From Panax quinquefolius (taxonomy: Eukaryota; Streptophyta; Magnoliopsida; Apiales; Araliaceae), in NCBI GenBank assembly GCA_020205615.1, contig CM035173.1, forward strand, positions 28,178,293 through 28,242,292: DNA of 64,000 bases, in the 5' to 3' direction. A program made the translations under genes and the position numbers. Below, one piece after another: positions 24,101 through 35,900 of this stretch. The notes beneath the pieces are model-generated. The model made no database searches. It saw nothing but the letters and a program-made list of their open reading frames with translations, and had not been told where the DNA came from. Position 1 is the first letter of the stretch. Each line of letters opens with the position of its first letter.

Positions 24101-26573
24101 AGATAAGTTGCCCCCCTTTTGAAATCCAGCTTCTTGTCTAGTAAATCTACCTTCACAACTGGGTCTCGTTGTAAATTTTATCTATTTTTTTGTTATTTAT
24201 TTTTGTAGATATATGCATGACATCACTGTTCGGCAAAAGAAGAAAGAAGAAGATGCTGACATGCATCTAGCTCACAAGATAATGGAAAACAAAAAGTATA
24301 GTATATCTGGGCAGGCAGATGATGAATATGATTATGACGAGGGTCCAAAGAGAAAGAGTGGGAAGAAAAAAGGCAATGATCTTAAGTCGGGAGAGAAGAC
24401 ACATTTAGTAAAGCGCATCTTAACTCAACAAGAGCGCTGCCAATTTTGTTTTGAGAATCCCACAAGGCCAAAACATCTTATTATTGCAATTGCCAACTAC
24501 ACTTATCTAATGTTACCACAGTGGCAGCCAGTTGTGCCGGGTCATTGCTGCATATTACCTATGCAGGTGAGGTGGACATAGTTTATTTCCTTATTGTATA
24601 TCCATCTCTGTAATTTTAATTTACCTTGAAGAGTGATTTCTGTTGTGCGGAAGATTGATTCTAATTGCCTCATCCTCATCCTATATTACTAATTTTATTC
24701 TTCATATTACTTTTATTAGTATAAATATTAATGGAGTATTTGTTCTTCTTGTTGTCACTAACTAAGTTCTATATATCTTATATGTTTGAGCAGCATGAAG
24801 CATCCACAAGAAATGTTGACAATAATGTGTGGGATGAAATCCGCAACTTTAAGAAATGCCTAATTATGATGTTTGCCAAGCAAGAGAAGGATGTTGTGTT
24901 CATTGAAACAGTGATGGGTTTGGCACAACAACGGCGGCACTGTTTGGTTGAGTGCATTCCTTTGCCTCAAGATATTTCAAAACAGGCACCTCTCTACTTT
25001 AAAAAGGTGTGATTCGTATTAAATCTCCTTTATTTATTTATTGATCTAATATTTGATTCTTGAACCATGACCTTCTGTTGGAAAACTGAAGCAAAATCCT
25101 TAAAGTAGAGTCTAAAAGAGATGGATAAAAGAGATGAAATTGCGTGAACAGTTTAACTCATTATAAGTGATTTACTAATGTTTGTTACACTTTACTACCA
25201 AGTAGTTCTAAATCCATGGATGCTATAAGGTTCTTGTACACTTTAATTTAGTTTTTTGTTTTTGGTTATCTATAATTTATAGAAACTATACTTCAGAATT
25301 CTCCATCTCTGCAGCACCTGTTGATTTTTAGTTGAGAAGCACAACTGCCAGAGAGAAACACATCAACACCCAAATCCTTAAATAACAGTATTAAGGTTGC
25401 ATGGCCAATTATATACTCCCCTCTATATACCGTGACGGAAACTCAAATAATTGGTTTTGAGTTTCTGATTCGATAGCTCAACATGTCGTCATAGCTTTAT
25501 GACATCGCTTGATCAACCCATCTTTTGCCGTTTTATGCTGAATTGCAATTTGTATGAGAGATTAGTTGATGGAGTGGAGTTCACCGCTATGGCGGTACTC
25601 CTTTCATTAGACTAGATGGAATTTAATTACTTAGTTGATTTTTGATTTAAATTAATCTTTTGATGATGGAAATATATGAATACAGTACGTTATTACTTTA
25701 TGAACCTCTATTGACCCGTATTCCAAACATACATCACTTTGCGAACTCAAATGAAAATAATTCTTTTCCCCATGGTTGTGAAACTGGTAATAAGTGAAAC
25801 AACTTTATGTGCTGAACGGTTGGTGAGTTTAGTGGAATTACAGTGCTTTAGGAAGCAAATTCGTCTAAACAGTTCTCAATGTGATTTAGAACTTAATTGT
25901 TTGTAAACTTCTACAAGTAGAGTAATAAACTAGTTTCTAGTCTTGTCTACGCTTGGTTGTGTTATTTTTTTCTTCTCCTTGTGATATTTTGGGTATCCCT
26001 ATCAGGAATTTAATGGTATTCTTCATTCGCATCACAACATTATTTATCACTCTGCAATGTATTCTGGATGTTGGCGGGATATTATTACGGATAGGGACCC
26101 AGTAACATGAATCTTGTTGAAAACTGTAAATTGGCTAGAAACTCGTCATAAATTGATGAAATTGCACTCAGTGCCTTGGTGTTCTACAACTCTCCGTGTA
26201 TATTTTGACTATTTTGTTCTGTACAAAACCACTTAATTTTCAGGCAATTGATGAAGCTGAAGATGAATGGAGTCAGCACAATTCAAAGAAGCTAATAGAT
26301 ACAAGTGTAAAAGGCTTGCGTGGCTCGATCCCCAAAGACTTCCCCTATTTTCACGTTGAATTCGGCTTGAGCAAGGGTTTCGTTCATGTTATTGATGATG
26401 AAACACAATTCAAAAGCAACTTTGGGATCAATGTCTTGAGGGGGATGCTGAAGTTACCGGCAGAAGACATGCATCGTCGCCGGAAGCATGAATCAGTGGA
26501 TTCACAGAAGCAAGCTGTTGGAAGTTTCATTCAAGATTGGGTACCTTTTGATTGGACAAAACAACTGGACTAA
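21105..26573 (+). CDS. CWF19-like protein (CWF19L2 type), nine coding exons
   Basis: Predicted spliceosome-associated factor of the CWF19/Drn1 family, nuclear, linked in yeast and animals to late splicing and lariat-intron turnover. Coding exons: 21105-21149, 21235-21681, 22727-22930, 23016-23183, 23492-23851, 23965-24044, 24209-24566, 24794-25006, 26244-26573. All have GT-AG borders and join in frame to give 734 residues. The ATG starts MLSGLKFIPRDK, the N-terminus I expect for plant members. Residues about 20-110 are a lysine/serine/aspartate-rich charged region. About 505-615 is the first C-terminal HIT-like domain (CQFC, then PKHLIIAI, PGHCCILPMQH across the exon 7/8 border, and ECIPLPQD). 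About 622-734 is the second (FKKAIDEAEDEW, PYFHVEFG, KGFVHVID, and a C-terminal WVPFDW). No frame break. Intron 8 is the largest (about 1.2 kb). An untranslated first exon probably lies upstream. Splice sites were assigned by eye; the GTGCAC donor of exon 5 is the weakest. Confidence 0.93.
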
Positions 26574-27503
26574 TTATGTGGAACATAATTTTTTCTATCA
26601 ATACTCGGTTATGAATCTTATGATTGTGCTTTGGCTTGTACATTTATAGTTAGTAACTTGTTATATACTGTATTTTCAGTGAAAAGGTCACTAGTAATTG
26701 CGATTTATCTATTTAAATCACAAAATTGTAGCTTTCTAGAGGACGAGACGCTTTCATATTTGTACGAGTGTTTCACAAGACTCATGAATTAGTAAACTCA
26801 TGTGGGTGGTTCCTCGGGTATAAACCTCAACAAATTTAGGCAGTGATATTTTGTATGTAGTTTCAAATTCCAAGTGCGAACTTTGTATGCTAAGCAACAA
26901 TTTTATGCTAGTGATATTATTATCCAAGTTATTTTTCTAGTACAAATTATGTTGTTTTATGTATGTTGTCTGTATTCAAAATTATTATAAATATAAAACT
27001 TTGTTTTTGAAATCAATACTAGTAAAATAATTTCTCACAATCAAATCTTATTAATAACAAAATTTAAAATCTCATTTATTTATAAAATTAAACTAATTTT
27101 AGTAATCAAGTATATGAAAACAAAAATAGAAAATAGGAAGCGTGAATCGAAAGAATGGAATATATGATATAAAAATAGTGTATTAAATGAAGTAAAATTC
27201 ATTCTAATAAAATAAACATATATATGAATTAGTATATGACAACAAGTGATACCAACACCAAATATACACTTAAAATACCCTTTTATCATCATTAAATTCC
27301 GTCCTCCATACCTATCCAACGTAGCATTACATTTGAGGGGAAAATATACCCCACGTCAAACCAAATCTCACTTTAGTGCTTCATCAATTCGTCATTGTTA
27401 GTCCGATCACAGAAATAAAGAAAATTCTGCTAGTGCTCCATCTCTCTATTGTTCATTTCTTCTGTTCTGCATTGGCGAGTTAAAGATCTCTGACTATTTG
27501 AAG
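26574..27503. other. Intergenic region
   Basis: 3' flank of the CWF19-like gene, then AT-rich sequence, then the presumed promoter and leader of the PPR gene (27360-27503). I see no further gene; the 79-codon minus-strand frame at 27080-27319 is simple AT-rich sequence. Confidence 0.5.
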
Positions 27504-28499
27504 ATGAATCGGAATTCTGGTGTTTGTGCTTTTTGGGTCAGACGATTGGCCGCCCATGCTTTTTCCTCTTCAGCAAGTTCTTACAGCGATATAGTTTCGT
27601 CCCTTCACCATTCAAATCACAAGTCAGTGTCAAGGAAACCCAGATGCAGTTTTGACAATATTACCAATGTAGATGATGCACTTAAGTTGTTCGACGAAAT
27701 GTTTCAATTGAAACCTCTGCCGTCTACCTTCCAGTTCAATCAATTGTTGGGTGCTATTACCAAGTTGAAGCATTATTCAGCTTCTATTTATATGTATAAA
27801 GAAATGTGTGTGTCCGGCATTCGGGTGAATGAATATACATTAACAATTGTAATCAATTGTTATTGCCACTTAAATAGGATGGACTATGGTTTTGCTATCT
27901 TTGGGAGCTTCTTCAAGTGGGGTTTTACACCAACTTTGCCTACCTTTAATACCCTTTTGAAGGGGCTCGTTTTAGAAGATAGGATTCCCAAGGCATTGGA
28001 GTTATTCGAGAAATTGATTAGTGATAAAGTTTGTCAACCTAATGAAGTCATGTATGGGACGGTTATTAACGGGCTGTGCAAAATGGGTCAAACTAGCAAG
28101 GCTGTTGGGTTGCTTAGGTTGATGGAAGAAGGCAATTGTAAACCTGACAGGGTGGTCTATAACACGGTCATTGATAGTCTTTGCAAGTACAGCATGGTAG
28201 ATGATGCTTTGAGCCTCTTATCGGAGATGATTCAGAAAGGAATTTTGCCAGATGTTGTCACCTACAACACTCTATTGCAGGGGTTGTTCAAAACGGGTAA
28301 ATTTGAAGCTCCTCGAGAACTCTTTAATGAGATGCAAGCTAAGGGTCAAACTCCAAATATGTACACTTACCGAATCATGTTAGAGGGACTGTGCAATAAC
28401 TACCAGATCACTGAGGCATTGTCTTTGTTTCATGGGATGGGAAACAGTGATTTAAGTTCTGACATCGCTCTATACACTATCCTTATTAAAGTTTTATGA
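27504..28499 (+). pseudogene. RFL-type PPR protein gene, 3'-truncated
   Basis: An intronless frame of 331 codons from the ATG at 27504. Residues 1-45 look like a mitochondrial presequence (R, S and A rich, few acids). From about residue 57 the protein is a row of 35-residue P-class PPR motifs: seven nearly complete ones (for example those with FNTLLKGL, YGTVINGLCK, YNTVIDSLCK and YNTLLQGL) and a partial one at each end. The composition matches the restorer-of-fertility-like clade, RNA-binding proteins that act on mitochondrial transcripts. Members usually have about 12-16 repeats and 550-700 residues; this one stops in the first helix of a repeat (YTILIKVL then TGA), and no PPR sequence follows. 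A gypsy element begins 330 bases downstream. Either a pseudogene or a shortened allele; the domain call is certain, the status is not. Confidence 0.85.
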
Positions 28500-28689
28500 T
28501 ACAATGTTGATGCACGGTTTTAGTTTGGAATGAAGTTTTAAAGGTCCTCGAGTAGATGGACAAGTAAAGAGATTATCAGCATATTTAGCAACAAAAAAAA
28601 TTATAGTCTAATAACTTTTTGGATTTTGTTTTGCTTAGTTAAAGGTCTCTGAACTCATTCATGACTGGTATGTTTGTATTACTTTTTTT

Positions 28690-28822
28690 TACTAGATTTT
28701 TTGGTGATGAGGAACCAGTCCAACCGCACACCACTTCATGATTCAGGGTCGCATTGCAAATCCCGGACACTCGCGGGGATCTTAAGCCCAATACTTGAAC
28801 CACTAGCCACCCGTTTAGGGTA
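28690..28822 (-). mobile_element. Possible tRNA-derived SINE fragment
   Basis: Read on the minus strand from 28822, the sequence has GTGGCTAGTGGTTCAAG, similar to a pol III A box (TRGCNNAGYNGG), then GGCTTAAGATCCCCGC, and about 45 bases further on GTGTCCGGGATTTGC, which could be a decayed B box. An A-rich end follows near 28690. Plant tRNA-derived SINEs have this layout. The match is weak at the B box. It sits between the truncated PPR gene and the gypsy LTR. Confidence 0.35.
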
Positions 28823-28826
28823 TGTT

Positions 28827-29066
28827 TGTGACGCCCCCAAAATAGGTATACATCATCCATCTTGAGTCGCCAAATACATGGTACAAAATTCAAATACAAC
28901 TTAATTATACAACAGTCGTGTAAAATACGACAAAACATAATCTAAGAGTTTTAATAAGAATATTGTCATCTAGACAATATCCACACTCAATGGAGTCCTC
29001 ATTATATTTATTGTCACACTATTTAACAGAATAGTGAGGACTACTAATGCTATCATCTGGACCGTC
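28827..29066 (-). repeat. Truncated 3' LTR of the gypsy element
   Basis: Starts TGTGACGCCCCC and matches the terminal 240 bases of the related LTRs at 32972, 5816 and 62017. It then jumps directly to the pol 3' end (CTTATGAAATTTCGTCC), which in the intact relatives (60815-60832) lies on the other side of the polypurine tract. About 3.5 kb of LTR is therefore missing. Confidence 0.75.
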
Positions 29067-29068
29067 AC

Positions 29069-29524
29069 TTATGAAATTTCGTCCTCGAAATTGATGTACG
29101 TACTTGGTGTTTTGAAAAGGTGAGGATACCTCGCTTTCATTTCCGTTTTCAACTCCCAAGTCATTTCCTCTATAGCTCCACAAAACTTTAACTTGTGGTA
29201 TGACCTATGTGCGTAGGACATGCTCCTTTCTATCCAAGATCTTGACAGGTACCTCTTCAAGTCTTCGGCTATCTCGTCTGGTTCTAACTCAATAACGTGG
29301 TTCGGGTCTTTCACATATTTACGAAGCACAGATATGTGAAAAACATTATGAACACGAGACATATTTGGAGGTAACGCGAGTCTATAGGCCATATTTCCTA
29401 CTCGATCAAGAATCTGAAATGGACCAATAAATCGTGGATTGAGTTTTCCTCTTTTCCCAAATCTTGTAACTCCCTTCCATGGAGCAACTCGTAACAATAC
29501 ATGATCCCCAATACTAAATTTCAC
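29069..29524 (-). pseudogene. Integrase C-terminus plus chromodomain-like tail (gypsy pol)
   Basis: This 151-codon frame starts with the GDHVLLRVAPWKGV motif of the integrase C-terminal domain, continues with GKLNPRFIGPFQILDRVG and HNVFHISVLRKY (the usual chromovirus hallmarks), and ends with a chromodomain-like segment (MTWELKTEMKARYPHLF). The middle of the chromodomain (about residues 90-115) matches the family poorly, which suggests a shifted frame. The preceding frame overlaps in sequence but is separated by a stop, and the catalytic core is absent upstream. Confidence 0.85.
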
Positions 29525-29557
29525 GTCCTTTCGATGAAGATCCGCATAACTCCTTTG

Positions 29558-31080
29558 TCAATCCTGTGCCGTTTGTATACGTTGTCGAATTATTCCTTCT
29601 TCATCGATTCTTGCTTCTAGAATAACACCTTCTTGTACTTTTTTCTTCATACGCATCAGCTCCGGGTCAGTGGCTTGAGCAACTTTAACTTTATCGATTA
29701 AAGTTGGCTCTATACATATACTTGACATCATTGCACTTGTTCCTGCATATGATCTTCTACTCAACGCGTCAGCTACCACGTTTGCTTTTCCAAGATGGTA
29801 TTAAATGGTGTGGTCATAATCTTTTAACAGCTCGAGCCAACGTCGTTGCCGCATGTTGAGTTCCTTTTGGGTGAAGAAATATTTGAGGCTTTTATAGTCT
29901 GAATATATCTCCACTTTCTCCCCATATAGATAGTGCCTCCGGATCTTTAGTGCGAAAACGACTGCTGCCAACTCTAGATCATGAGTAGGATAATTCCTCT
30001 CATATTCTTTAAGTTGTCACGAGGCATAGGCTATGACTTTCCCATGTTGCATGAGAACACATCCTAACCCTTTGCCCGAAGCATCTCTGTAGATAACAAA
30101 TTCATCCGAACAAGATGGTATTGTTAGAACAGGTGCCGAAATGAGTCTCCTCTTAAACTCTTGAAAACTCTTTTCGCATTCCTCGCTCCATACGAATTTT
30201 GTATCTTTCCGAGTCAATTGAGTTAACGGGGTAGCGATTCGAGAAAATTCTTCCACGAATCTCCAATAATAACCAGCTAGGCCCAGAAAGCTACGTACTT
30301 CGGTAACTGACTTCGGTTGTTCCCAACTTTGTATTGCTTCAATCTTCGTCGGGTCAACAGATACTCCATGTTTTGACACCACGTGCCCAAGGAATGCTAC
30401 TTCCTCAAGGCAAAACTCGCATTTCTTGAACTTGGCATATAACTTGTTTTCATGAAGCCTTTGGAGTACCAGCTTCAAATGGTGCTCATGATCTTCACGG
30501 CTTTTGGAATATATGAGGATGTCATCAATAAAGACAACAACGAATTGATCCAAATATTCCTTGAATATTCGGTTCATCATATCCATGAAAGCCGCAGGAG
30601 CATTAGTCGATCCAAAAGACATGACTAAGAATTCATAATGCTCGTACCCGCCTTACAAGGCGATCTTTGGAATATCCTCGGTTCTAATCTTCACCGATGA
30701 TATCCGAGCGAAGATCGATCTTTGAGAAGAATTGTGCTCCTTGCTGTTGGTCAAATAGGTCATCAATACGAGGTAAGCGGATACCTATTCTTAATGGTGA
30801 CATGGTTCAATTCCTTGAGTCAATACTGAAAGTCGCATACTCGTCTTTCTTCTTTACAAATAAAACAGAGCACCCCAAGGAGATGTACTAGACGAGATGA
30901 AGCCGATGTCCAACAACTCCTGTAGTTGAACCTTTAACTCCACGAAGTTCAATAGAGCCATTCGATATGGGGTTTTAGAAATGGGCTTTGTACGGGTTCA
31001 AGATCAATAAAGAATTCAACTTCACGTTAGGGGTGAGCCAGGAAGTTCTTCAGAAATACGTCGGAAAAGTCACTAACAAC
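29558..31080 (-). pseudogene. Reverse transcriptase / RNase H (gypsy pol), broken
   Basis: The longest frame (30622-30017, 201 codons) has the RT segment [16 protein letters not shown], the catalytic FIDDIL with two aspartates, then [10 protein letters not shown] and the connection [12 protein letters not shown], then the start of RNase H ([13 protein letters not shown], where family members usually have S-D-A-S). RNase H continues in another frame through ALSRRSYAG to 29558. The N-terminal RT half (30640-31080) is scattered over frames. The frame 29779-29558 ends in a segment normally found after the integrase core, so the zinc-binding and catalytic domains have been deleted between about 29600 and 29570. 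Confidence 0.85.
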
Positions 31081-31107
31081 AGGAATATTATTCAAATCGG
31101 CGTGTCT

Positions 31108-31470
31108 TTATTCAAATTCATAACATGGGTTAAGAAAGCAAACATTCATTTTTAATAAGCGAATGGCTTTATGGCTTGATATAACGGTGATTGATTTTAA
31201 TGGTTTAGTTGCTTGAATTAAATAAACGGGTTGGTTAGGAATATGAAAACTAACAACCTTACGAAAACAATCAATTTGGCATGATGAGTAGTTAACCAAT
31301 CAATCCCTAAAATCACATCAAAAATAAGTATCTTTAAAGAGATAAGGTCAACAGGTAATATGATGGTGCTAACTTGGATTAAACAAGATTTATAAACAGT
31401 GGATGTGATGAAAGTTTCTCCTAACGAAGTTTCAACAGATAAGTCAAAGTCCAATTTCTCAGGTGTCAAG
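31108..31470 (-). pseudogene. Aspartic protease (retropepsin) remnant
   Basis: The frame 31469-31218 reads MTPEKLDFDLSVET, later LPVDLI, then FDVILGIDWLTTHHA, the C-terminal signature of chromovirus proteases. It then shifts frame into a segment coding FRKVVSFHIPNQPVYLIQ (31299-31108). The N-terminal half with the catalytic D-(S/T)-G is not recognisable in 31470-31560. Confidence 0.8.
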
Positions 31471-31559
31471 TTTAAACGTTGAGCACAAGCGAGAGATAAA
31501 TGAATGGGTATGCAGATTATCTAGTAAAGGTATAAACTTCACAAGAATTTATGATTAGC

Positions 31560-32782
31560 TTACCCGTGATCACCTCGTTTGGGTTCCTCGCATTTTAACC
31601 AATCACGATAAACGCTCTTCCAGGAACCGTTGACTTTGACTTTTCTGGGACAACCTTTTGAGTCACCATCCCCGTTGGACTTGGTTTCATTCGGTCTGAT
31701 CTCGGCGATATGTCCTTCCTTTCCACAATTATAACATACCTTAAACTGTTGTGGGCAGTTTGGGCTGATATGTCCTTCTTTCCTACATTTATAGCATATG
31801 ACCGATGGTCGTTCTCCTCCCTTGGAACCAATTGCTGCTGGTGCTGACGTCTTCGCATTGTCATTGTTGAATCTCCTTTTTTTAAAATCTACCCCCGACT
31901 CGCTTCTTCTATTCTCATGGCCATGATTACCACTAGAGTGGTTGCCGCTCTTGTCCGTATTCTTCTTTCTCCGCTGGTTATCATTGTTCTGATGACTGGT
32001 GTCACTGGTATGATCCTGGTTGTGGTCCCTTGGTTGAACGTACTCGTTATCTCGTTCTAATAATTGAGCCCTGTTGACAACATCTGAATAGAGAGAAAAT
32101 TTATGAGAAATGAGATATTGACGTATGCCGGGTTTCAAACCTCTCAGAAATATCCGCGTCATACGTTCCTCATTCTCCACCAAATGAGGTGCAAACCTAG
32201 ATAACTCTGCAAACTTCGCTTCGTACTGGGACACCGTCATGTTATTTTGTTCTAGTATAATAAACTCTACTTCCTTCATATGACGAATACTTTCAGGAAA
32301 GTACTTGTCATTGAACAGTTTCTGAAACGTCTCCCAAGACATGCTAAGTGCGGCAGGATTGGTATGCTTCACAGATTCCCATCAGTAATCTGCCTCATTA
32401 CGGAACATAAAGGTGGCGAATGGAACCTTCTGTTCCTTCGTGCATCCCAAGACGTCGAATATCTTGGTAATTTGCTTGACCCACATCTCTGCCTTAATCG
32501 GATCCGGCATTCCCAAGAATTCTGGTGGTCCCAACTCCTTGAACTGCTTGGCTGTGACAAACCGTGCATTGTTATCATTTCCTCTTGTATTTTGAACACG
32601 AGTCTCCCTCGTCTGATTTTGCATGAACTGCAAAAAGCTTCTAAACATCCCATCGTTCATCGTCTGATCAGTGGTGTTGTTTACAGGAAGAACATTGCCA
32701 GCCTATTGCACGTTCTCCTCGTTGGTGAGCAAAGGTGTCTCCACGGTCTCATTCACTCCACTGTTAACATTCTCAGTCGACA
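31560..32782 (-). pseudogene. Gag polyprotein with two in-frame stops
   Basis: The frame starts with ATG at 32782 (MSTENVNSG), has a TAG at about 32704, resumes (32660-32382, with PPEFLGMPDP and the AEMWVKQITKIFDVLGC start of the retrotransposon gag domain), has a TGA at about 32382, and continues in the same frame to 31560 (SWETFQKLFNDKYFP, then RFAPHLVENEERM and FLRGLKPGIR). Two zinc knuckles follow: CYKCRKEGHISPNC is a perfect CCHC box; the second, CYNCGKEGHIAEIRP, has lost its last cysteine. Both stops keep frame, which suggests recent point decay. Confidence 0.88.
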
Positions 32783-32957
32783 TTCTCAAATACTGCCATA
32801 AAACAAGAGTTAATTAAGGAAATCAACATATCACATAATATCCCTATATACTGACCAACTAACAAATAAGCTTTGGTAGGATACACTAGCGAAGGATTTA
32901 CTCGTCTCTCCCCTCCTAGTTCTATTCCCCGATCTCCGCCAGAGATTATATCCCTAA

Positions 32958-32969
32958 GCTCTGATACCA
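32958..32969 (-). other. Primer-binding site (tRNA-iMet)
   Basis: GCTCTGATACCA on the plus strand is the exact complement of TGGTATCAGAGC. It lies two bases inside the LTR boundary at 32972. Confidence 0.9.
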
Positions 32970-32971
32970 AC

Positions 32972-35900
32972 TGTGGCGCCCCTGCAATAGGTATACATCA
33001 CCCATTCCGAGGTTGTCAAATACATGTAGTGCGAAATAACTACAACTTTATTAATATAATTGTCGTACAAAATACGACAACACTTAAACTGTGAGTTTAA
33101 ATACAAATATTGTCTTCTAAACAATATCCATACCCAAATAAGTTCTCATTACAATTATTGATACATTATTTTACAAAAATGGTGAGGATTACTAAAACAA
33201 CTTCTAAAACCATCATTCCATACCCCGACTAGTACTCGCTACATTCTCGCCTCCTGAGAAGAAAAATGGAACAAAAAGGAAAATGGTGAGCTCAACTAGC
33301 CCAGTAAACAATATTATGACTAAGATAATATAAAACAAATTATCGTTAGTCTTCAATAGGGAAAAATCTGAGAGAATATAATAAGCGACAAAGTTTGGGA
33401 TCAATATTACGCAATGAAATAATAATTCATAGAAGAGTTATGTAGAGAATGAAATCTACTATCATCTATGAATTTAAAAGTCCATCAACAGTATTTTTAT
33501 CCCTGTAACATCTATCAATACACATATTGAATCAAATATTCATCTTTACACTACAGGCCAAAAATATTCATTAGTTGGTTATGTTCATCTCAACACCTGT
33601 TTAACTTTGCACTACGGGCCAAAGATATTCATCATAAAATCTTTAATCTTTGCACTACAGGCCAAAGATATTCAGTTATATCATCATTTAGGACTGAGGA
33701 TGATGAAAAATATTTTAAAGAAAACGAATCCAGTGAAACAAAAGAATAAATGTTAAGGATTCGTATTTCGGTTTATCCATGTCCAAAAATACCTCACAAA
33801 TAATCATAGTGGAGTAAAATTCAAGAATAATCAAAACATGGATACAATCAAAACTAGTATCCATAATAGATATTTTGGACGAAAAACAAAAAATTATTTT
33901 TTTCTATGAATAGTGCTGTATACGTGAATAGTAACCCCGACACTAAAAGACAAGAATTTCACAAGAAAAATACTCCCAATATTCCAGCATAATGATATTG
34001 AAATAAATAATATCATTTTCAAAAAAATAATATCCCTTACCTCGAAAAGACAGTTTTTCTGACTGGAATACTGAATATAGTGTTGAAGGGAACTTGCACC
34101 GTATAGCAACACTCAAGGTATCAAAATACTCACAAGAATATGCTCGATAATATAGAGAGAGAAAGAGAGAGAGAACTTTAGTTTCTGGTGTGATTTTCAA
34201 TTCTAACCTAAGCACCCAATTTATAGAAAAATGCTTAGAACACCAACACAGAAAATTTAATATAATAATATTATTTATAAAACAAATTCCTACGCCCACT
34301 TTGAAATCTGAATTCTAGCAACTTAACACATTTATCACATGTGGGACACTCACCAAAAACGTTTTTCTTTAAAAAAATAATTATAACACATTTATCACAT
34401 GGACTATGATTATGACCAGGGATTATACCGAATAATCCCTTGTCATAATCATATCAAGTCCATCTATACACGTAAGCTAAAGATGACTTTCATCACAATA
34501 TAAGCATGAGGATGATGACAATGACATAATAATTCAATAAAACAAGTTCAAGAATAAATTTTAAAGATTTATAAGTTAATTTATTTTGAAATCAATTACG
34601 TCCAAATTGTCGACATGATCTTTGCTTTGTGGAGTAAAATTCAAGAATGCTCGGAAGAATATTTTCATGAAAAGATCTGGGATGAAGCCTTGAAATATCC
34701 GAGATATTCTACTAATTTCATGGAGTATAGAAGCTAAAACTTTAACCAAATGAGTATCATAGAATATATGAAACTACAAATGGATTTTCACCTGCCATGC
34801 GGTAATCCACGTAGACAGATCATTTTCACAATTTAATAAGGAATGAATGCGAAGGATCATTCACCATGCATGTGATAATCAACATAGACAGGTTATTCCA
34901 ACAGAATAATAAAGAATGGAACCAGGTCATGCGTAATCCGCACGAGCGGGATATTCCAACGAATAATAAAGAATGAAATAACGAAGAATTCACCATGCAT
35001 GCGATAGAATCGCATGCATAGTTATTCAAACAGAATAATAAAGAATGGAACCGTGTCTAGCGTAATCCGCATGCATGCGAGGATATTCAACGAATAATAA
35101 AGAATGGAATAACAAAGAATTCACCATGCATGTGATAGGCCTTACAGACGAGTTATTCAAATGAATAATAAAGAATGGAATAAAAAGAATTCACCATACA
35201 CGCGATAGACCACCACAAACAAAGTTATTCCAATGAATAATAAAGAATGGAATCAGTCTAACAGTAATCCGGGATGCATAAAGATATTCCAACGAAATAA
35301 TAAAGAATGGAATAACGAAGAATTTCACTATGTATGCGGTACTTCGCATAGACACGTTATTCCAACATAATAATAAAGAATGGAATAACAGAAGCTCTCT
35401 TCATGAATACGAAAGAAATAATACCTCTTACCTTAGAAAGAAACTGGATACTAGAGTAGAGAGGTAGTAGACTTCTCTTCTTCTTTCTCTCTATAATTTC
35501 TCTTTATAATAATTGCTCTATAGCTTTAATGAATTGGTGAAAAATGAAGGAAGAATGAGCTTCTATTTATAGAAAAATATAGTTTCGATAATTGCACGTT
35601 TTGGGGCTCAAAATATTACAGTACAATACCTCCAACTTTTCTTTCATTTTTAATTTAGTCCTGCAAGTATTATCAAACATTCACCACCTCCTTTAATAGT
35701 AAATAATGTGAATCAATAGTTATAATCATGTGAAAATACGAATTACAGTATAGTACCTCCATCTATACCTCCATTTTTAACTTAGTCATGCAAGTATTAT
35801 CAATCTTGCACCAACTCTCCTAATAGTACAAGAATGTGAGTCAATAGTACACACATGTGAACAAATAGTTATAATCATGTGAATTAATAGCAATTAATTG

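Noticed and set aside
24731..24793. Upstream extension of CWF19-like exon 8 from an internal ATG
   Set aside because: The AG acceptor at 24793 joins in phase to exon 7 and restores the conserved PMQ-HEA junction; the extension is intron.
28639..28938. 99-codon minus-strand frame
   Set aside because: It runs through the LTR end and the SINE-like fragment; no coding signature.
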